Source: Daphnia pulex
Taxonomy: Eukaryota > Arthropoda > Branchiopoda > Diplostraca > Daphniidae
DNA: 64,000 nt
NCBI RefSeq assembly: GCF_021134715.1
Contig: NC_060021.1
Coordinates: forward strand, 10,882,501-10,946,500
Reading direction: 5' to 3'
The notes under the pieces: model-generated
The model's database searches: none
Told to the model about the DNA's origin: nothing
Seen by the model: only the letters and a program-made list of their open reading frames with translations
Position numbers and translations under genes: made by a program
Shown here: positions 48,722 to 62,042 of the stretch, in pieces
How the letters are laid out: each line of letters begins with the position of its first letter
How positions within the stretch are numbered: position 1 is the stretch's first letter

Positions 48722-51700
48722 ATGGAAAGCAAAGATCGAAACGATGGTTCGAGTAACAAGAACAATGAGAATAAAACACCTTTAACAGTCGATCAAATCA
48801 ATTCTGATCGAATCACACAGGTAACAAATCTGTTGCATCAAATCCTTCACTATCTAACACATTTTCTTCAGGTTGCATCAAAATACTGGGCACCACAAAC
48901 ATGTGGAAATCACATGGATTTCGACGCCAGCATAGTTGACCAAATTTATCACCAAGAAGTTCAAGGTGCAAAATTCATGATTCGCCGGATCATGATGCTT
49001 GAGTTTAGCCAGTATCTGGAAAATTACTTGTGGCCAAACTACAAACCCGATAATTCCTCTGCGTCACATGTGTTATCAATAGTAATCATGGTTAATGAAA
49101 AATTCAGAGAACGTGTATCAGCATGGCAGGTGTGTGTTAGTTCTGTTATTCAGATAATATGTTAATTTACATTATTTATTATGTTGTTTTTGTTTTAGAT
49201 TTTCCAAAAACTTCCAGAAAATTTTCCGAGCCTTTTTAAACAACTGATGGAAATGTCCCTTGATGAAAAATGGGGACTTAGTTTTAAGGAACGAACCATG
49301 ATCCTCATCTTTTTTAACCATTGTTTCAATAGCCTTGAAATCGATCTGATCCGTGATCAAGTTCAGAAATTGGTCTCATTGTCTATTTGGACTTGTTTAC
49401 CAGAGGTCAGTAAGATTACAGTAAAAACATCTTTTTCAGACAATTCAAGAGATTACTAAAAAATATCTTGAATACATTTTAGGGAAGAAGAGAACAAGAA
49501 CTCAATGCTTTTCCTAAACTCAGAAAGTTTTGGAAAGTTATTCAGAAAAAAGACTCCAAAGAGAATGAGGATTCCAAAGCTAAAGCTGATTTTGAGCGAA
49601 GATTCCTTCAGCGTTTGATGCACAAATTTCTCTCCCTTTTAGCTACTATTCCGTTGGAAGGTAAAGATTTTTTATTGTATACGATTTTGAGAATTGTAAT
49701 TAAAGCGTTATTCCAAAATGATACGTATAGGAGACATCGACGTAGAAGCAGTTCACTATTGCGAACGTTTTTTGGAGTTACTGATTGACTTAGAGGCTTT
49801 ACTGCCCACTCGCCGCTTCTTCAATGTCGTCATGGACGATTGTCATCTGGTCACGCGTTGCCACCTGTCAATGTTGAATCAACGAACTGAAGGGAAACTA
49901 TTCTCGCAGGTCAGTGTTTTCACTTTCAGTGTATTTCATTTGCGATTTTTTTAAATGCGCCTCGAGTTATGTAAACGTACAAAAGAAAGAATAAGCATCG
50001 TCCACGCAGTGTTAAACAACAAGGCTAGATCGGAGTTCCGAGGGCCATCATTTCTTCGCCGTAGTAGTGTCCCCGATCTCTTGTTTTCGGTGGGAAGCAG
50101 CGGCGACAAAGCCAACATTGCGACATTTGCAGGCGTATTTTCAAAAGGTGCATGACGCGGCGTCCCTGTAAAATCAAAAATAATTTAGATTCGCCTCCAA
50201 TTAACGTGCTTATCATCCATCCTTTTTACTTTGAGGGCAGCCCAAAAAATTAGAAAAGGCAGTACAATGTCAGCCAAGATCCGTAGGCCGACTAAAATAG
50301 GATATTGTAACCAAGAAAATGTTTGGATTATCCAAACGGTTTCGATGATGAGGAAGAGACGGGTGTAAGCCTGAAAGCTAATGCAAATGAATGTTTTAAT
50401 TACATTTCTTTAACTCAAAGGAGATCAGGTTTTTCTTACTATCCCTTGGTGCGGTGAAATGTCCGTCCGTAGGCCGTCTGATTACTAAGAGTAGAGCGAG
50501 TGGCAAAGTACACGTAAATATTGACCAGGAAAAGGAAGACGCAAGTCGAGCAGAATAGGGCTAATCCCAACCACCCTGTAGAAAATGATTTCCTTTTAGC
50601 AATGTGAAATTCGCTTAAAACTTGTTTCGCGATTCTACTTACCGATTCTGTACCAAGTGAAGAAACTGTGAGGTGAAGTGGTCCCGTGTGACTGGTCTTC
50701 AATGAAAAAGTGCACCATAACCGCTAGACCTGTCACACAAACCGCTGAACCCCACGAATACAGTGAATAAAAAACGTAGCGCTTTCCTTCCGGTCGCATG
50801 GCTTCTTTCCGTGGGTATCTATCAAATTGTAGAAAGAAAAAGTCGTTGGTTTTATTGAAGTATTAGTGATATCAATTTCATTTAGATTACCTGACGGCCG
50901 TCCATGCTCGGTGTCCGATGGCACTGAGCCAAAAATGAACGGCAACGTCTGAGCCATGAACCACCGACTCCAAGAAAAGTAAATTGAGGTACGGACTAGG
51001 TCGAGAATCGGCAGATGAGAGAATTAGGTTGCTAATCATGGTGACGATCATTGAAACGACGAGGCTAATGAGCATGCAACCACTCAGATCCCGTAATTCT
51101 TTGAGAACGAGATGAATTCCGGTTAGCGTGAGCAATACCAACAGGCCGACACCTAAGCCGATGGGGTAGAAAATTCGCACAAACATTTCGAAAAAGTCGC
51201 TCTCATCCAACGGGCCCGGCTCGCAGATGAGAGCGTAGTAGACCGGGCCGTCTGACGGAGGCGACAACGGTGCTGAACTTGTGTTTTCGGCACCGTTTGG
51301 TAATCCGTGGCCGAAATGTGACACGGATCCCAAAAGTCTAACACCGTCCACGCAATACTGATCAAGTGGATATTCGTGGTGACGAGGAACCTCAGCCAAC
51401 TTGTCCACCACGTGACGCAGGACACCGAAAGGTCTTAGTTGTAAATCTTCCTGAAATCCGGCGTATGTAAAGATGGGCCAGGCTCGAAACTAATTTTTGC
51501 GTATATGGAAAACACATGTCATTTTCATGAAAATGTTGAATGAATTAGTAGTTTTGATTTTTCTTTACCGGTCCACATTGTGGTTTACCCACGATGGATG
51601 AGATGCAAGGCCCGTTTGGAATGCAGAATTTGGTGATGTTAAAATCCGAATCGGCACTGTCTTTATCCAGGCTTCCCTCAAAAGACAGAAGGTTGTTATG

Positions 51701-54700
51701 GTTGTCTAGGAAATCGGGTGCCCACCGGAAAGATGTATCGTTTTGCAATTGACATTCAAACTTGGAGCCAGTGCTGTGGGTGGTGGCCGTGGTTCTGCTG
51801 GTCACTTCCACCATCATGTGAGCTTCTGGACAGCATTTCTGAACGTGAATCCAGTGACCCACGACTGGCCCTTCACTTTCCAGATTCTCTAAGCCTGTCG
51901 ATGACGCCAACTGATGGATCAGCAAAAGCAACAGTGTAGCTGTCCACTCGGACATGATGACGCAAGGACGACGCGACCGCTCCTCTTTTTGAAGCCCGTT
52001 ACAATCTCGAAGATCTTCACAGCCTCATGACATCCTCCTGTCTGGCTACGTTGAAATGTAACACTTTTGAGCACCGAGTTGTAATTTGTGGCCGTTTCCA
52101 GATGTGAATTGAACAAAGTGTCGAAGCTTTCTGTCTTTTTCTCTCCCTCGCTGTCCAAGGGAACAACAGACGACGGAACGACAGGGGAGATGAAAATGAG
52201 CGTAGCCTATAGTCGGTACACAGCAGAATCGAAAATGTGGTCGACCAAGCAACCTTGTAGCCTGCGGCGGAAATAAGAATAGGTAGAAAGTGACGGGCTT
52301 TTGTTCTCTTTGGGAAAAACACGCCCAGGTGTGCCGTGTTCCAGCCGCTTCTCTTTTCGCTTATCGCTCCCAATCCCTTTTCAAGGCTTCGCTTAAATTC
52401 AAATGGAAGGGCACGTTCCCCCTCTTTTTTTTCTCACTTTTTTCTGTGTTGTTCTTCTATTCTCCAATTTCGAAATAGGGGAAGGATGGCTTATAATCCG
52501 GACCGATATATATTCCGGTTAGTTTCCTGAAGGGTGGAAATTTTTTTGTTTTATCCTGCTAGCATTGTCTAGATTTTATACGCAGGTTCATGCAATTTTC
52601 AAACTTTGATCAATAATTTAAAAGTTTCTTTTCCCATGAGCTCGCCGCTATGCATTATTCATATCCTGTTTACAACTTTATTTATTTGTTTCCTCACTAT
52701 TCTTTTTGTTTCAGTTGTTGGACATGCTCAAATTCTACGCCCGTTTTGAAATCAATGATCAAACCGGCGATCCGTTGACGGACCACGACATGATGCAACT
52801 CCACTATGATCGCATCACAGCACTCCAGAAGGCCGTGTTTGTCAAATACTCTGAATTGAGGCGGTTTGCGCTGACCAACGTGGCCAGCATCAATACCCGT
52901 GAAGCGCTCACCAAGCATTTCGAAAGCCTTAGGTTTGTGAAATTTGATTAGTTTTACTCTTCAAAAACTTGTGGCGTGAAAATTACATTTTACTTTGTAA
53001 TTTTCCAGTACGACGGTATTGCAAGATATCGCGGCTTACCTCAAGCTATTGCCACCCCCAGACAATTCGGATAATGATGAGAAAAACAAACATTTCCTTA
53101 TGGAGCTCTTGGTGAGTAAAAAATAGTTTAAAACATACGAGCGTAATTCAGGAGAAAGTACAGGTTGTTGTGTTGTTTTTTATATACACCCTTGGAATTC
53201 TTTTTATTACAGATATCCCGTCATGAAAGGCGCGCTTCCCAACTGGAGGCACTCAATGAAATGCCGTTGTACCCTACTGAGGATATCATCTGGAACGAAA
53301 ACATCGTGCCGACTGAATATTTTTCCGGCGAGGGCTGTCTCGCCTTGCCCAAACTCAACTTGCAATTCTTGACGCTACACGATTACCTGCTGCGTAACTT
53401 CAACCTGTTTCGACTGGAGTCGACCTATGAAATCCGACAGGACATCGAGGACTCTGTTTTCCGCATGAAGCCGTGGAAAGGCGAGGACGGAAACGTGGTG
53501 TTTGGCGGATGGGCCAGGATGGCTCAGCCCATCACTGCCTTCTCCGTGGTCGAAGTAGGGAAACCGAATATCGGTGAAAAACAGCCTTCACGCGTTCGCG
53601 CCGATGTCTCGGTCATCCTCGACGTCCGTAACGATGTCAAGTCCGAATGGGAGAACTTGCGCAAACATGATGCGTGCTTTCTTCTCACTGTCCGGCCACC
53701 TGGCCCACCCGGAACACACTTTAACTTCAGGTATTTTGTTAGATAAGTTTTAGTTCTTGTTCAAGATGAAACTAACGTTTTTTTTTTAAATCAATTCAGA
53801 GAACCATTCGTTCCGCAAGTTGGTTTAGTCTACGTCCGAGGCTGTGAGATCGAAGGTATGTTGGATCACCTTGGAAGAATTATTGAAGAAGGACCAGATC
53901 CCAGACCGAAAATTCCAGGAGGACAGAGAACCTTCCGCGTTTGGTATGTTTCAAATGAGACTGTTGGTGTTTTCAATCAGACTTCTTTATGCGTCCACTT
54001 CTTTTATAAAGGTTGGACTGCAATCAATACAAGATGGACATGGATCGCGTCTCGCAAAACGGGGAGGACGTTTACGATTCATTCAACATCTTGATGCGAC
54101 GTAAACCAAAGGAGAATAACTTCAAAGCAGTGCTGGAAACAATCCGAGACTTGATGAACACGGATTGCGTTGTCCCCGAATGGCTTCACGACATCATTCT
54201 CGGCTACGGTGACCCAGGAGCGGCTCACTACTCCAAAATGCCCAATCAAATTCCAGCATTGGATTTCAACGACACATTCTTGGACTATGCCCATCTGAAG
54301 GAAAGCTTTCCAGAACACGAAATCCGCACTAATGAAGAGGACGGAAAAGAGAAAGAAGGGCGAGACGGTTCGACGAAATTGGCCCCACCGTTCCGGTTAA
54401 CTTTCAATCTACAAGGAAAAGATATTTTAGTTGAACCTCATGTTATGCCCAGCCGCGGCCCTTACCCGTTTAATGAGCCCAAGAAGAATGCCGTGCGTTT
54501 CACGCCGACCCAAATCGAAGCCATCCGTTCTGGTATGCAGCCCGGTTTGACAATGGTGGTCGGTCCGCCTGGTACGGGTAAAACGGACGTTGCAGTCCAA
54601 ATTATCTCCAACATTTATCACAACTTTCCCGAACAGCGGACCCTTATCGTCACTCACTCGAATATGGCTCTCAATCAATTGTTCGAAAAGATCATGGCTC

Positions 54701-56879
54701 TAGACATCGACGAGCGTCATTTGCTCCGTATGGGTCACGGTGAAGAGGAGCTCGAAACGGAAAAGGACTTTAGCCGATACGGTCGAGTGAATTACGTGCT
54801 GGGCAAGCGCTTGGAGCTGTTGGATCATGTTCAGCGATTGCAGCAATCCCTCGGAGTTGCCGGTGACGTGGCCTACACATGCGAAACAGCTGGCCACTTC
54901 TTCCGCCTCCACATTTTAGCCCGCTGGGAAGAATACCTGGCCCGAGTCCGGAGCGACAAGAGCAGCGGAGTCACAATCGAAGATGTCGGTCGCCTTTTCC
55001 CGTTCGCCAAATTCTTTGAAGATGCACCTCAACCCATTTTCAAGAGTCGCAGCTACGTCGAGGACATGGAAATCGCCGATGGCTGCTGGCGCTACATTCG
55101 GAAGATTTTCAGTCAACTGGAAGAGTTCCGTGCTTTCGAGCTATTGCGAAGCGGACTTGATCGATCGCGATACCTGCTGGTCCGTGAGGCCAAGATTATA
55201 GCCATGACCTGTACGCACGCGGCCCTCAAGCGCAGGGAGCTGGTGGAGCTCGGCTTCAAGGTGAGCAACGTCAAACTATTCTTTGCGGATGTGTTCATTT
55301 TTGGAAATGTTTGAACAATTTACTATTTTTTGTTTTGTTTTGTTGGTTAATCTCTAATCCATCATGCAGTACGATAACATCTTGATGGAAGAAGCGGCCC
55401 AGATCCTGGAGATTGAGACTTTCATTCCATTGTTGCTGCAGACGCCACAGGACGGCTTCAACCGTCTCAAGCGCTGGATCATGATTGGTGACCACCATCA
55501 GCTCCCACCCGTCATTAAAAATATGGCCTTCCAAAAGTATTCCAATATGGAACAGTCGCTCTTTACCCGCGTTGTTCGCTTGGGAGTGCCCACTGTCGAT
55601 CTGGACGCACAGGGACGTGCTAGACCTAGCCTCTGCTCCCTGTACCAGTGGCGCTACAAGAAGCTGGGCAACCTGGAACACGTCATCAGTGGACCCGAGC
55701 ACCGGGTGGCTAACGCCGGATTTGTCTACGATTTCCAGCTGATCAACGTTGAAGATTTCCAGGGCATTGGAGAATCGGAACCGAATCCCTACTTTTTCCA
55801 GAACTTGGCCGAGGCCGAATATGTCGTGGCCGTTTTCATGTACATGCGGCTCTTGGGCTACCCGGCCGAAAAGATCTCTATCCTGACAACTTACAATGGA
55901 CAGAAACATCTGATCCGCGACGTCGTCAACACTCGCTGCGCCAACAACCCGCTCATAGGCCGGCCCAGCAAGATCGACACGGTCGACAAGTATCAGGTAT
56001 GAGATTATTATTCAGTCATCCATCAACTTCCGTCCGTCATCTTCGATCAACAAAGTTTTGTGTTACAAACTCACACGTGTCTTTTTCTTTTCGTTATCTC
56101 TTCGGTCAACCCATGTCGACTTTAGGGTCAACAAAACGATTACATTCTCCTGTCGCTTGTGAGAACCCGAGCGGTCGGTCATTTACGTGACGTCCGCCGT
56201 TTGGTTGTGGCCACATCCCGTGCCCGTCTTGGTCTCTACGTCTTCGCCAGAACGTCATTGTTCGCCAACTGTTTCGAACTGACGCCAACCTTCCGGTCGC
56301 TCTTGCAACGACCCACTGACCTGAGACTTCTGCCCGTAGAGACCTACCGGACAGAGCGGCTCTCCACTCAGGAGCCAGATGCGGATGCTGCCCTGGTGAT
56401 CAACGATATGCCGCAGATGGCAACGTTTGTCTACGACTTGTACCGCAAAAAAGTCGAGGCCATCGCCAAAGATCCAAACGTGAGTCGAATTTCTTACATC
56501 TTTCTCGCCGCTAGATGGCACTCACGTCTATTTTCCTATTGAGATTTTAATATCTGTGCTCTTTTTTTTTATTATCTATTTATCTCGTGGTAAAACCTTG
56601 TAATAAAAATGAACTTGAATGCACATAAAGGCGGAGAAGCCCTGGGCTAAGCCGATCGAGCCCATGCAGGAGGATGTGAAGCAGCCGGCAGCGGAGGAAT
56701 CGGATTCCGACTCGTCGGAAGCGGAAGTGGAAGAGGTCAGGATCATCAATGAAATCGAAGAAGAAGAAGCCCCTGGGCAAGAAATGCGACAGGAATCTGT
56801 CAAAAAGACGAAGAAGGACGAAGAAGTCGAAGAAAAAGAAGAAGAAGAAAAAGAGACGGCAGCGGTGGCCTCCACGTAG
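48722..56879 (+). CDS. AQR: Aquarius, intron-binding spliceosomal RNA helicase
   Basis: SF1 helicase of the intron-binding complex in the spliceosome, contacting introns upstream of the branch site. Exons: 48722-48820, 48872-49129, 49199-49405, 49483-49660, 49731-49909, 52715-52932, 53009-53111, 53213-53730, 53800-53943, 54012-55260, 55370-55996, 56126-56479, 56631-56879; 4383 nt, 1460 residues (human 1485). Seen: ARM-like N-terminal half ([52 protein letters not shown]), [19 protein letters not shown], Walker A GPPGTGKT at residues 819-826, Walker B-like [21 protein letters not shown] and [14 protein letters not shown]. An acidic, poorly conserved tail ends the protein. Intron 5 (2805 nt) carries an antisense receptor gene; other introns are 51-151 nt. 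Identification is very secure. Confidence 0.97.
50025..51955 (-). CDS. Methuselah-like seven-transmembrane receptor, nested in AQR intron 5
   Basis: Class B (secretin/methuselah-type) G-protein-coupled receptor. Minus-strand exons: 51569-51955, 50891-51489, 50643-50818, 50440-50575, 50230-50377, 50025-50165; 1587 nt, 528 residues, phases exact. Seen: signal peptide ([15 protein letters not shown]), an extracellular domain of about 210 residues with Cys and N-glycosylation sites (NDTS, NITK), then seven hydrophobic segments beginning near residue 234: [37 protein letters not shown], the [16 protein letters not shown] segment, [57 protein letters not shown] and [15 protein letters not shown]. 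The FWL...W-T and YSLYSWG phrases recall methuselah TM3-TM4. The cytoplasmic tail contains a Cys cluster (QCWLCRRC). The ligand is unknown. All coding exons lie inside AQR intron 5, on the other strand. Confidence 0.88.
51956..52714. other. 5' flank of the nested receptor gene inside AQR intron 5
   Basis: Upstream (in receptor sense) of the receptor start, and 3' part of the AQR intron. Probably includes the receptor promoter and untranslated leader. No additional coding exon recognised. Confidence 0.55.
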
Positions 56880-56948
56880 GAGGGTCAAGACTCAAGACTC
56901 TTTAAGGAAATGACTTTGAAGAGGAGGGGCGAGAGTAAAAATGGAAGG

Positions 56949-56954
56949 AATAAA
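56949..56954 (+). terminator. Candidate AQR poly(A) signal
   Basis: AATAAA on the gene strand, 70 nt after the AQR stop, followed by a T-rich stretch at 56971-56981 that fits a downstream element. Confidence 0.6.
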
Positions 56955-59900
56955 CGATCAATACATTCATTCTTTTTTTTCCCCCCGCAACTGTGAATAT
57001 CGGGAAAAATGGATTGCCTTTGACGTTTTGTCATTGATGAACTTGGCGAGAACGTCTGGTTTATTGGTCTGAGACACCGGCCACTGGTAAGATGTGGTCG
57101 GGGGGTCTACCACATGCGAGGAGAGAGAGGCGACGTTGTTTTTGTAGCACGCTCAGAATTTAAATGCGTCGTAAATTGAAGGGAAGGACAAAGAAGAGAT
57201 AGGAGAAAAATAAACAGAGGCTGTGTAGAAATGAATTACATCGACTGTCGCGACTTTAAGACGAGCCATACTGCAAAAATGTGTGCCAACGGGTCTTCTT
57301 TTTCCTCCCTTTTGAGCAGGGTTTGTTTGTTTGTTACCAACCGGAGCCATTATTTTGATGAATGGGCGCCGATGGAACCCAAGAGATTGGACACACAAAA
57401 GCGACTCTTTACTGGACTGATCCGGATATGGAAATGATTCGAAACAAAACAGTACGTACCACCAAACACGACAGTGCGCCAAGGAAAACGTTTTATTATT
57501 TATTTATTTATTTCCCTGGTTTTTTATTTTTATTTTTTCAGATAGAAGAACTAAAGAGGGGGGAAGATATGATGGGTCTAGTCTCGGTAGGGGTTTTTTC
57601 AACTTGACGAGCCCCGGTCCATAATTCACATCTGGTCGCTACTTCAAGAAAAAAAAAAAAGGTGAAAGAAGCGAGTCGTGCGCAGAGGAGGATGACGGTG
57701 GATGAATATCATACACAGGTCTCAGCGCGTTTGGTTGGTGCATGTAACCCAGCAACTGCACACACACACATACCAAAAAGTTTTTCCTTAAAAAGGCGAT
57801 CGCGCATCGTCAGCGCAGAAGCAACAAACGGCAGGCAGGGCAAGCGCCACTGAGCAAGTTGAATGGATTTCTTTTTGTGTGTGGGAACACAACAACAACA
57901 ACATCATCATCATCGTCCAAAAGTAGAAAGAGAAATCAAAAGGAAAATATTGATAATAACCATCCCAAGGAGCAGCTTTTATATTCCGTTTCGGATGATA
58001 TTTGGTACGCGCGCCGTTTTGAAAATCCCTCCAAAGTGTCGGCCGGACCCAACGGACCTCACAAACATCTTTTTTTTTTTCTCTCTTCTTCTTCTTTTTG
58101 TTTGTGACGAGAAGAGACTTTTGGGCGAGAGGAGAAATGATAGTTTATTCCTCGGACGCTTGTCTGTCGAGCCTTTTATTCAAAGGAGCAACTTCTCTCT
58201 TTTCATAAACTTTTGTGACCGTTCCAAACCATCAACAGAATGGAATGATTCGGAGGAATTTTGGCTGAACGCGTCACCGATTTCTCCTCCTCCTTCTACT
58301 CCAGACGGGCGACTCGTTCCGGGCCAATGGCATCGATTTATTTGTCCATTACGTTACACACAGAAACAAAAAAAAAAGGAAAAAAAGGAAAAAGGAAAAA
58401 ATGAATGCGGATGAGATCGAGAGAAGAGGAGAAGAAACAAAATAACTGAATATCTTTATCCATTTTTTGGGTTTTGGTTTTCGTCAGAAACAAAATAAAA
58501 AATATATAGAAATTCCAGAAGGTAGAGAGAGATAAACCAAAAACAAAAGCCAAACGGAAAAATAGTTTTGGTGTTTCGGTCGTCGTCCGCAACCAGGGTT
58601 AAAGTAAAGTGCATTGCGTGTGTTGTGCATGTTCCAGAAATCTGGTCGGGGGAGAAAAAAGAAGACTGGCCTGTTGCAGCGTGACAAAGCGAATGAAGAA
58701 TCCCGGACGTGCCGGTCTTATCAGGAAGATTCGATCAACATAGACGCAGTATCTCTCTGTGTATATTTGATACGCGGATCCAGTTACTCTCGTGCAGGTA
58801 AGAAAAAACTGAGGAATGAGCCTCGAGTTCTTTTTTCCCTTTTTTTTTAACGCATAATTAGACTTGCGCCAAAGGTGGCCGGTTTTTTATTCCATTTACG
58901 GCTTAAGTATTATGTGTGTGTGTGTGTGTCTGTCTATATTTGTGAGCGAAGGGCCCGTGTGTGATAACAAATAATGAGCCGAGATATTTTGCAAGAACGT
59001 CATCGGCTCTATTTTTTTATTTGGAGAGAGTTAGGATCGGGAGGGAACAAAAAATATGCCGAGACGTGACAAAATGTACCGCAATTGTTGAAAGAGAGAG
59101 CCAGTTTCCTATTTCATTTTTTGTGTGTGTGTGGGTTCTATTATATGAAACATTGATCGAAGAAACTTTCCATTCTTGAGCTTGACTGATCTGGCCGGGT
59201 GGACTTGGTGCGTTTAATGAGCCTTCGTCCACCTGGGATCGTTTTTTTGTATTTTTTCTTTCCATTTCTTCTTCTCGCCCCTCCATGTTCTACAGTTTCT
59301 CTTTGAGATTTGGTCTTTCACTTTTACAGACTAACGGAGCGAGCGCTTTGTTTTTCAAGTGTCACTTTGACTGATTATCTAACGGTTGATTGGGAACTTG
59401 AGGACCGGGTTTTTCTCTCGCTTAACGGTCGGTAATAATTCACTTGGTCACCACCAATTAATCGGTGGACTCGAACACTTCAGATGTTGGATCTCCGCGT
59501 CATTCCATTTTCGTTCGGAAAGTCTTTTGAAAAATGTTTTTTTTTATTTTTATTTTTTTTTTTTTATAAATTTTTTTCTTCTCGTTACACTGGAAAAACA
59601 GGTAACACATTTTCTCCTGGAACTGTAACGAACAAAAACTAAATCGAAATTATTTAAACGGCATAATAATAATGGTAATCATACACCCACCGTCGAGAAC
59701 TATATAGAAAGAAAAGAAAAGAAAAGAGAGAAAAAACAGAAATAGACGAAACCGGTTGCCAGTGTAGCGCAGCGTAGGCTAGATAGAGAACAGATAGAGA
59801 TTGATCCGGGAGTTTTAATCTGAGCGGACAACTGTGAATCGTGGGAAACGAGCGAACAAGTACTCGCCATCGTGGCGTATACAAGAGCGGGTGAAAGGAA

Positions 59901-61686
59901 ACAGATCAAAGGCTCGGATAAAAGGTAGCAGTAGGTTATACCAACGTTTCGAAGGTGATGCACACATGTTGTATATACCCACGCAGACAACACAGCGAGA
60001 GGAGCCAGCAACGTCTTGTTCTTCTATACATTTCTTTGGCCAGCTATAGGAGAATAAGATGGAGAACATAATAAGAAGCGCATTCCCTCGTTGAACCCCG
60101 TCATCATCTCGAGGTTAATTTCTCAAATGAGCAGGTTTGTTTAATGGAGGTGCAGGATGCAGGGCCCAGATAAGACCAACTTCTCCAGAAAAAAAGGCAA
60201 ACAGAAAGAAAAGGGAAAAACCACGACATAATATCATTATATAACTGCATTAAGAACAGTAAAGGGGGAAGGGGGGATTTTACTTGACGTGTGTTTTTTC
60301 GGGGGCCGGTTGGAGCGTGAATCGTGACCGATTTGTTCGGCAAGTGTTGAGAGAAACGGAAGACGAAAGAAAATTCATTTTCTATACTCTGAATATAATC
60401 CCGTGGAAATGTGTGTGTATAAATACAAAAGGTTTATACGTATACATACAAACCGCGCGTCGTAAAAATCGTTCGAGTCTATAAAAATTCTCTCACACGG
60501 ATTTATTTTTATTTTCGAAACATTTCCACTCGGTTGCATTTTTGCCGGATGTTCCGCGGACATCGATGGATACAATAATAATAATCTCAGCTCTCTATAT
60601 CGCCACCGTTTTTTTTTTTTTATAATGTGTGTGGTAATCGTTTTATCCCTCTTCGGGAAAATGCAGTTGATTTCGTGGTTTTTCTTTTTAGTGTTTTTTT
60701 TTCGCCTCCCCGTCAAGTTTTTATCGCCTGTAATTAAACTGATGTGTGTCGGTCGCTTGCGTTTGCGGTAGGGCGCCGATATTATTTTCAACACTTTCAC
60801 GCTTTTGCTTATTATTGTTGTTTTATTTGATTTTTTATTTATAATGTTTTTTGCCACCAGATTGTTTAGACTACAAAGAAAAGTCTATCGGACGCTGCTG
60901 CGTTTCATTATTTATGAATTAAATCGACGAAAATTTCTCTTTGGAATTTCCTAACCAACTCACCTCGAATTTCAATTCAGAAATCACGAGGATTGTTTTT
61001 TTTTTTTTTTTTCATGTTTGGGTTTTTACCGTTTTCGGAATTTGGTTGTTGTTACGTCAAAAAGCACGAGCTGTGTCACATAGACGTCGCATTAATCCAG
61101 ACACACTTGGCAAAATCCAGTTTTTTCTTTTCTCCAAAAACAAAACAACTCTTTTTGTTTTGTTTTTCCAAGTTCCACACATTTTTAAATCCCTTTTTTG
61201 GCGACACTTTTGCGCCAAACAAATTTATCTTACTGCATTACCCGCTCCGTCGTGAGTTGCACGGGAAAAAATTACGGGCAACATTTTTTTCCGTGTGTGT
61301 GTTGTCTTGTTTGTTGGTGGACTCACCGACCCCCATTATACGCTTTGCTTTAACAAAAAGATCCTCAAACCGTTTTTATATACAATTTCTAGTCCTACAA
61401 TCAAGGCAGACGTCACTTGAAGTTGTTCTTCCTGTTGGCCCTTGACAGATGATTCAGTTCCAGTCGGTATTATATATGGAGGGATCTCAATTGAAATAGT
61501 TTCCAACTCTTTTCACGTGCGCAGTTGACGAGTCAATGAATTCAAGATGTGAAAAGAAGTGCCGGCACGCTCTCTCATACGTGCACGAATTACACATTCA
61601 AACACAATCAGAAAAGACTCACACACACAAAAAAGGGACATTTTTTCTTCTGCCACAAATTTCTTTAAAGTGCACACCTGAGAAAC

Positions 61687-61711
61687 CTCTTCTTCTTCTT
61701 CTTCTTCTTTC
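61687..61711. repeat. (TTC)n microsatellite
   Basis: About eight TTC/CTT triplets in the gene-poor right end. Confidence 0.8.
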
Positions 61712-62019
61712 TCCTTAATTCAAACATTACACACAAACCAGTCAGACTTCACCATTTCATTTTTTCCCATCACTAATTCTTTTCGTTTGGCCAGCAAGTT
61801 ACTCTCTTCTTTTAGTTGAGTTTTTTTCTTTTTAACTTTTTCTGGAAAAAGAAGCGTTCCGCCTCTCGAGATGTGCTGACGTGTCGTCGTGTTGTCATTC
61901 ACGCCGAAGAAACGGAAAATGGAAGAAGAGCTTTATATTTAAAAAAAGAAAAATAAGGGAGGGGAGTGCACGGCACGTTCAACCCGAGTGTGACGAAGAG
62001 ATCACATTGCCTTGGCCCT

Positions 62020-62042
62020 TTTTTCTCTCTCTCTCTCTCTCT
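62020..62042. repeat. (TC)n microsatellite
   Basis: Alternating T and C after a T-run in non-coding sequence. Confidence 0.8.

Noticed and set aside
55295..55909. 204-codon minus-strand frame
   Set aside because: Mirror of AQR exon 11, whose translation matches the helicase over its full length.
57863..58414. 183-codon plus-strand frame, longest in the right end
   Set aside because: Composed of His, Phe and Lys runs over simple repeats; overlaps another frame of equal quality and has no recognisable motif.
60375..60857. 160-codon minus-strand frame
   Set aside because: Lys/Ile/Arg-rich translation of low-complexity AT-rich DNA without any domain or splice context.
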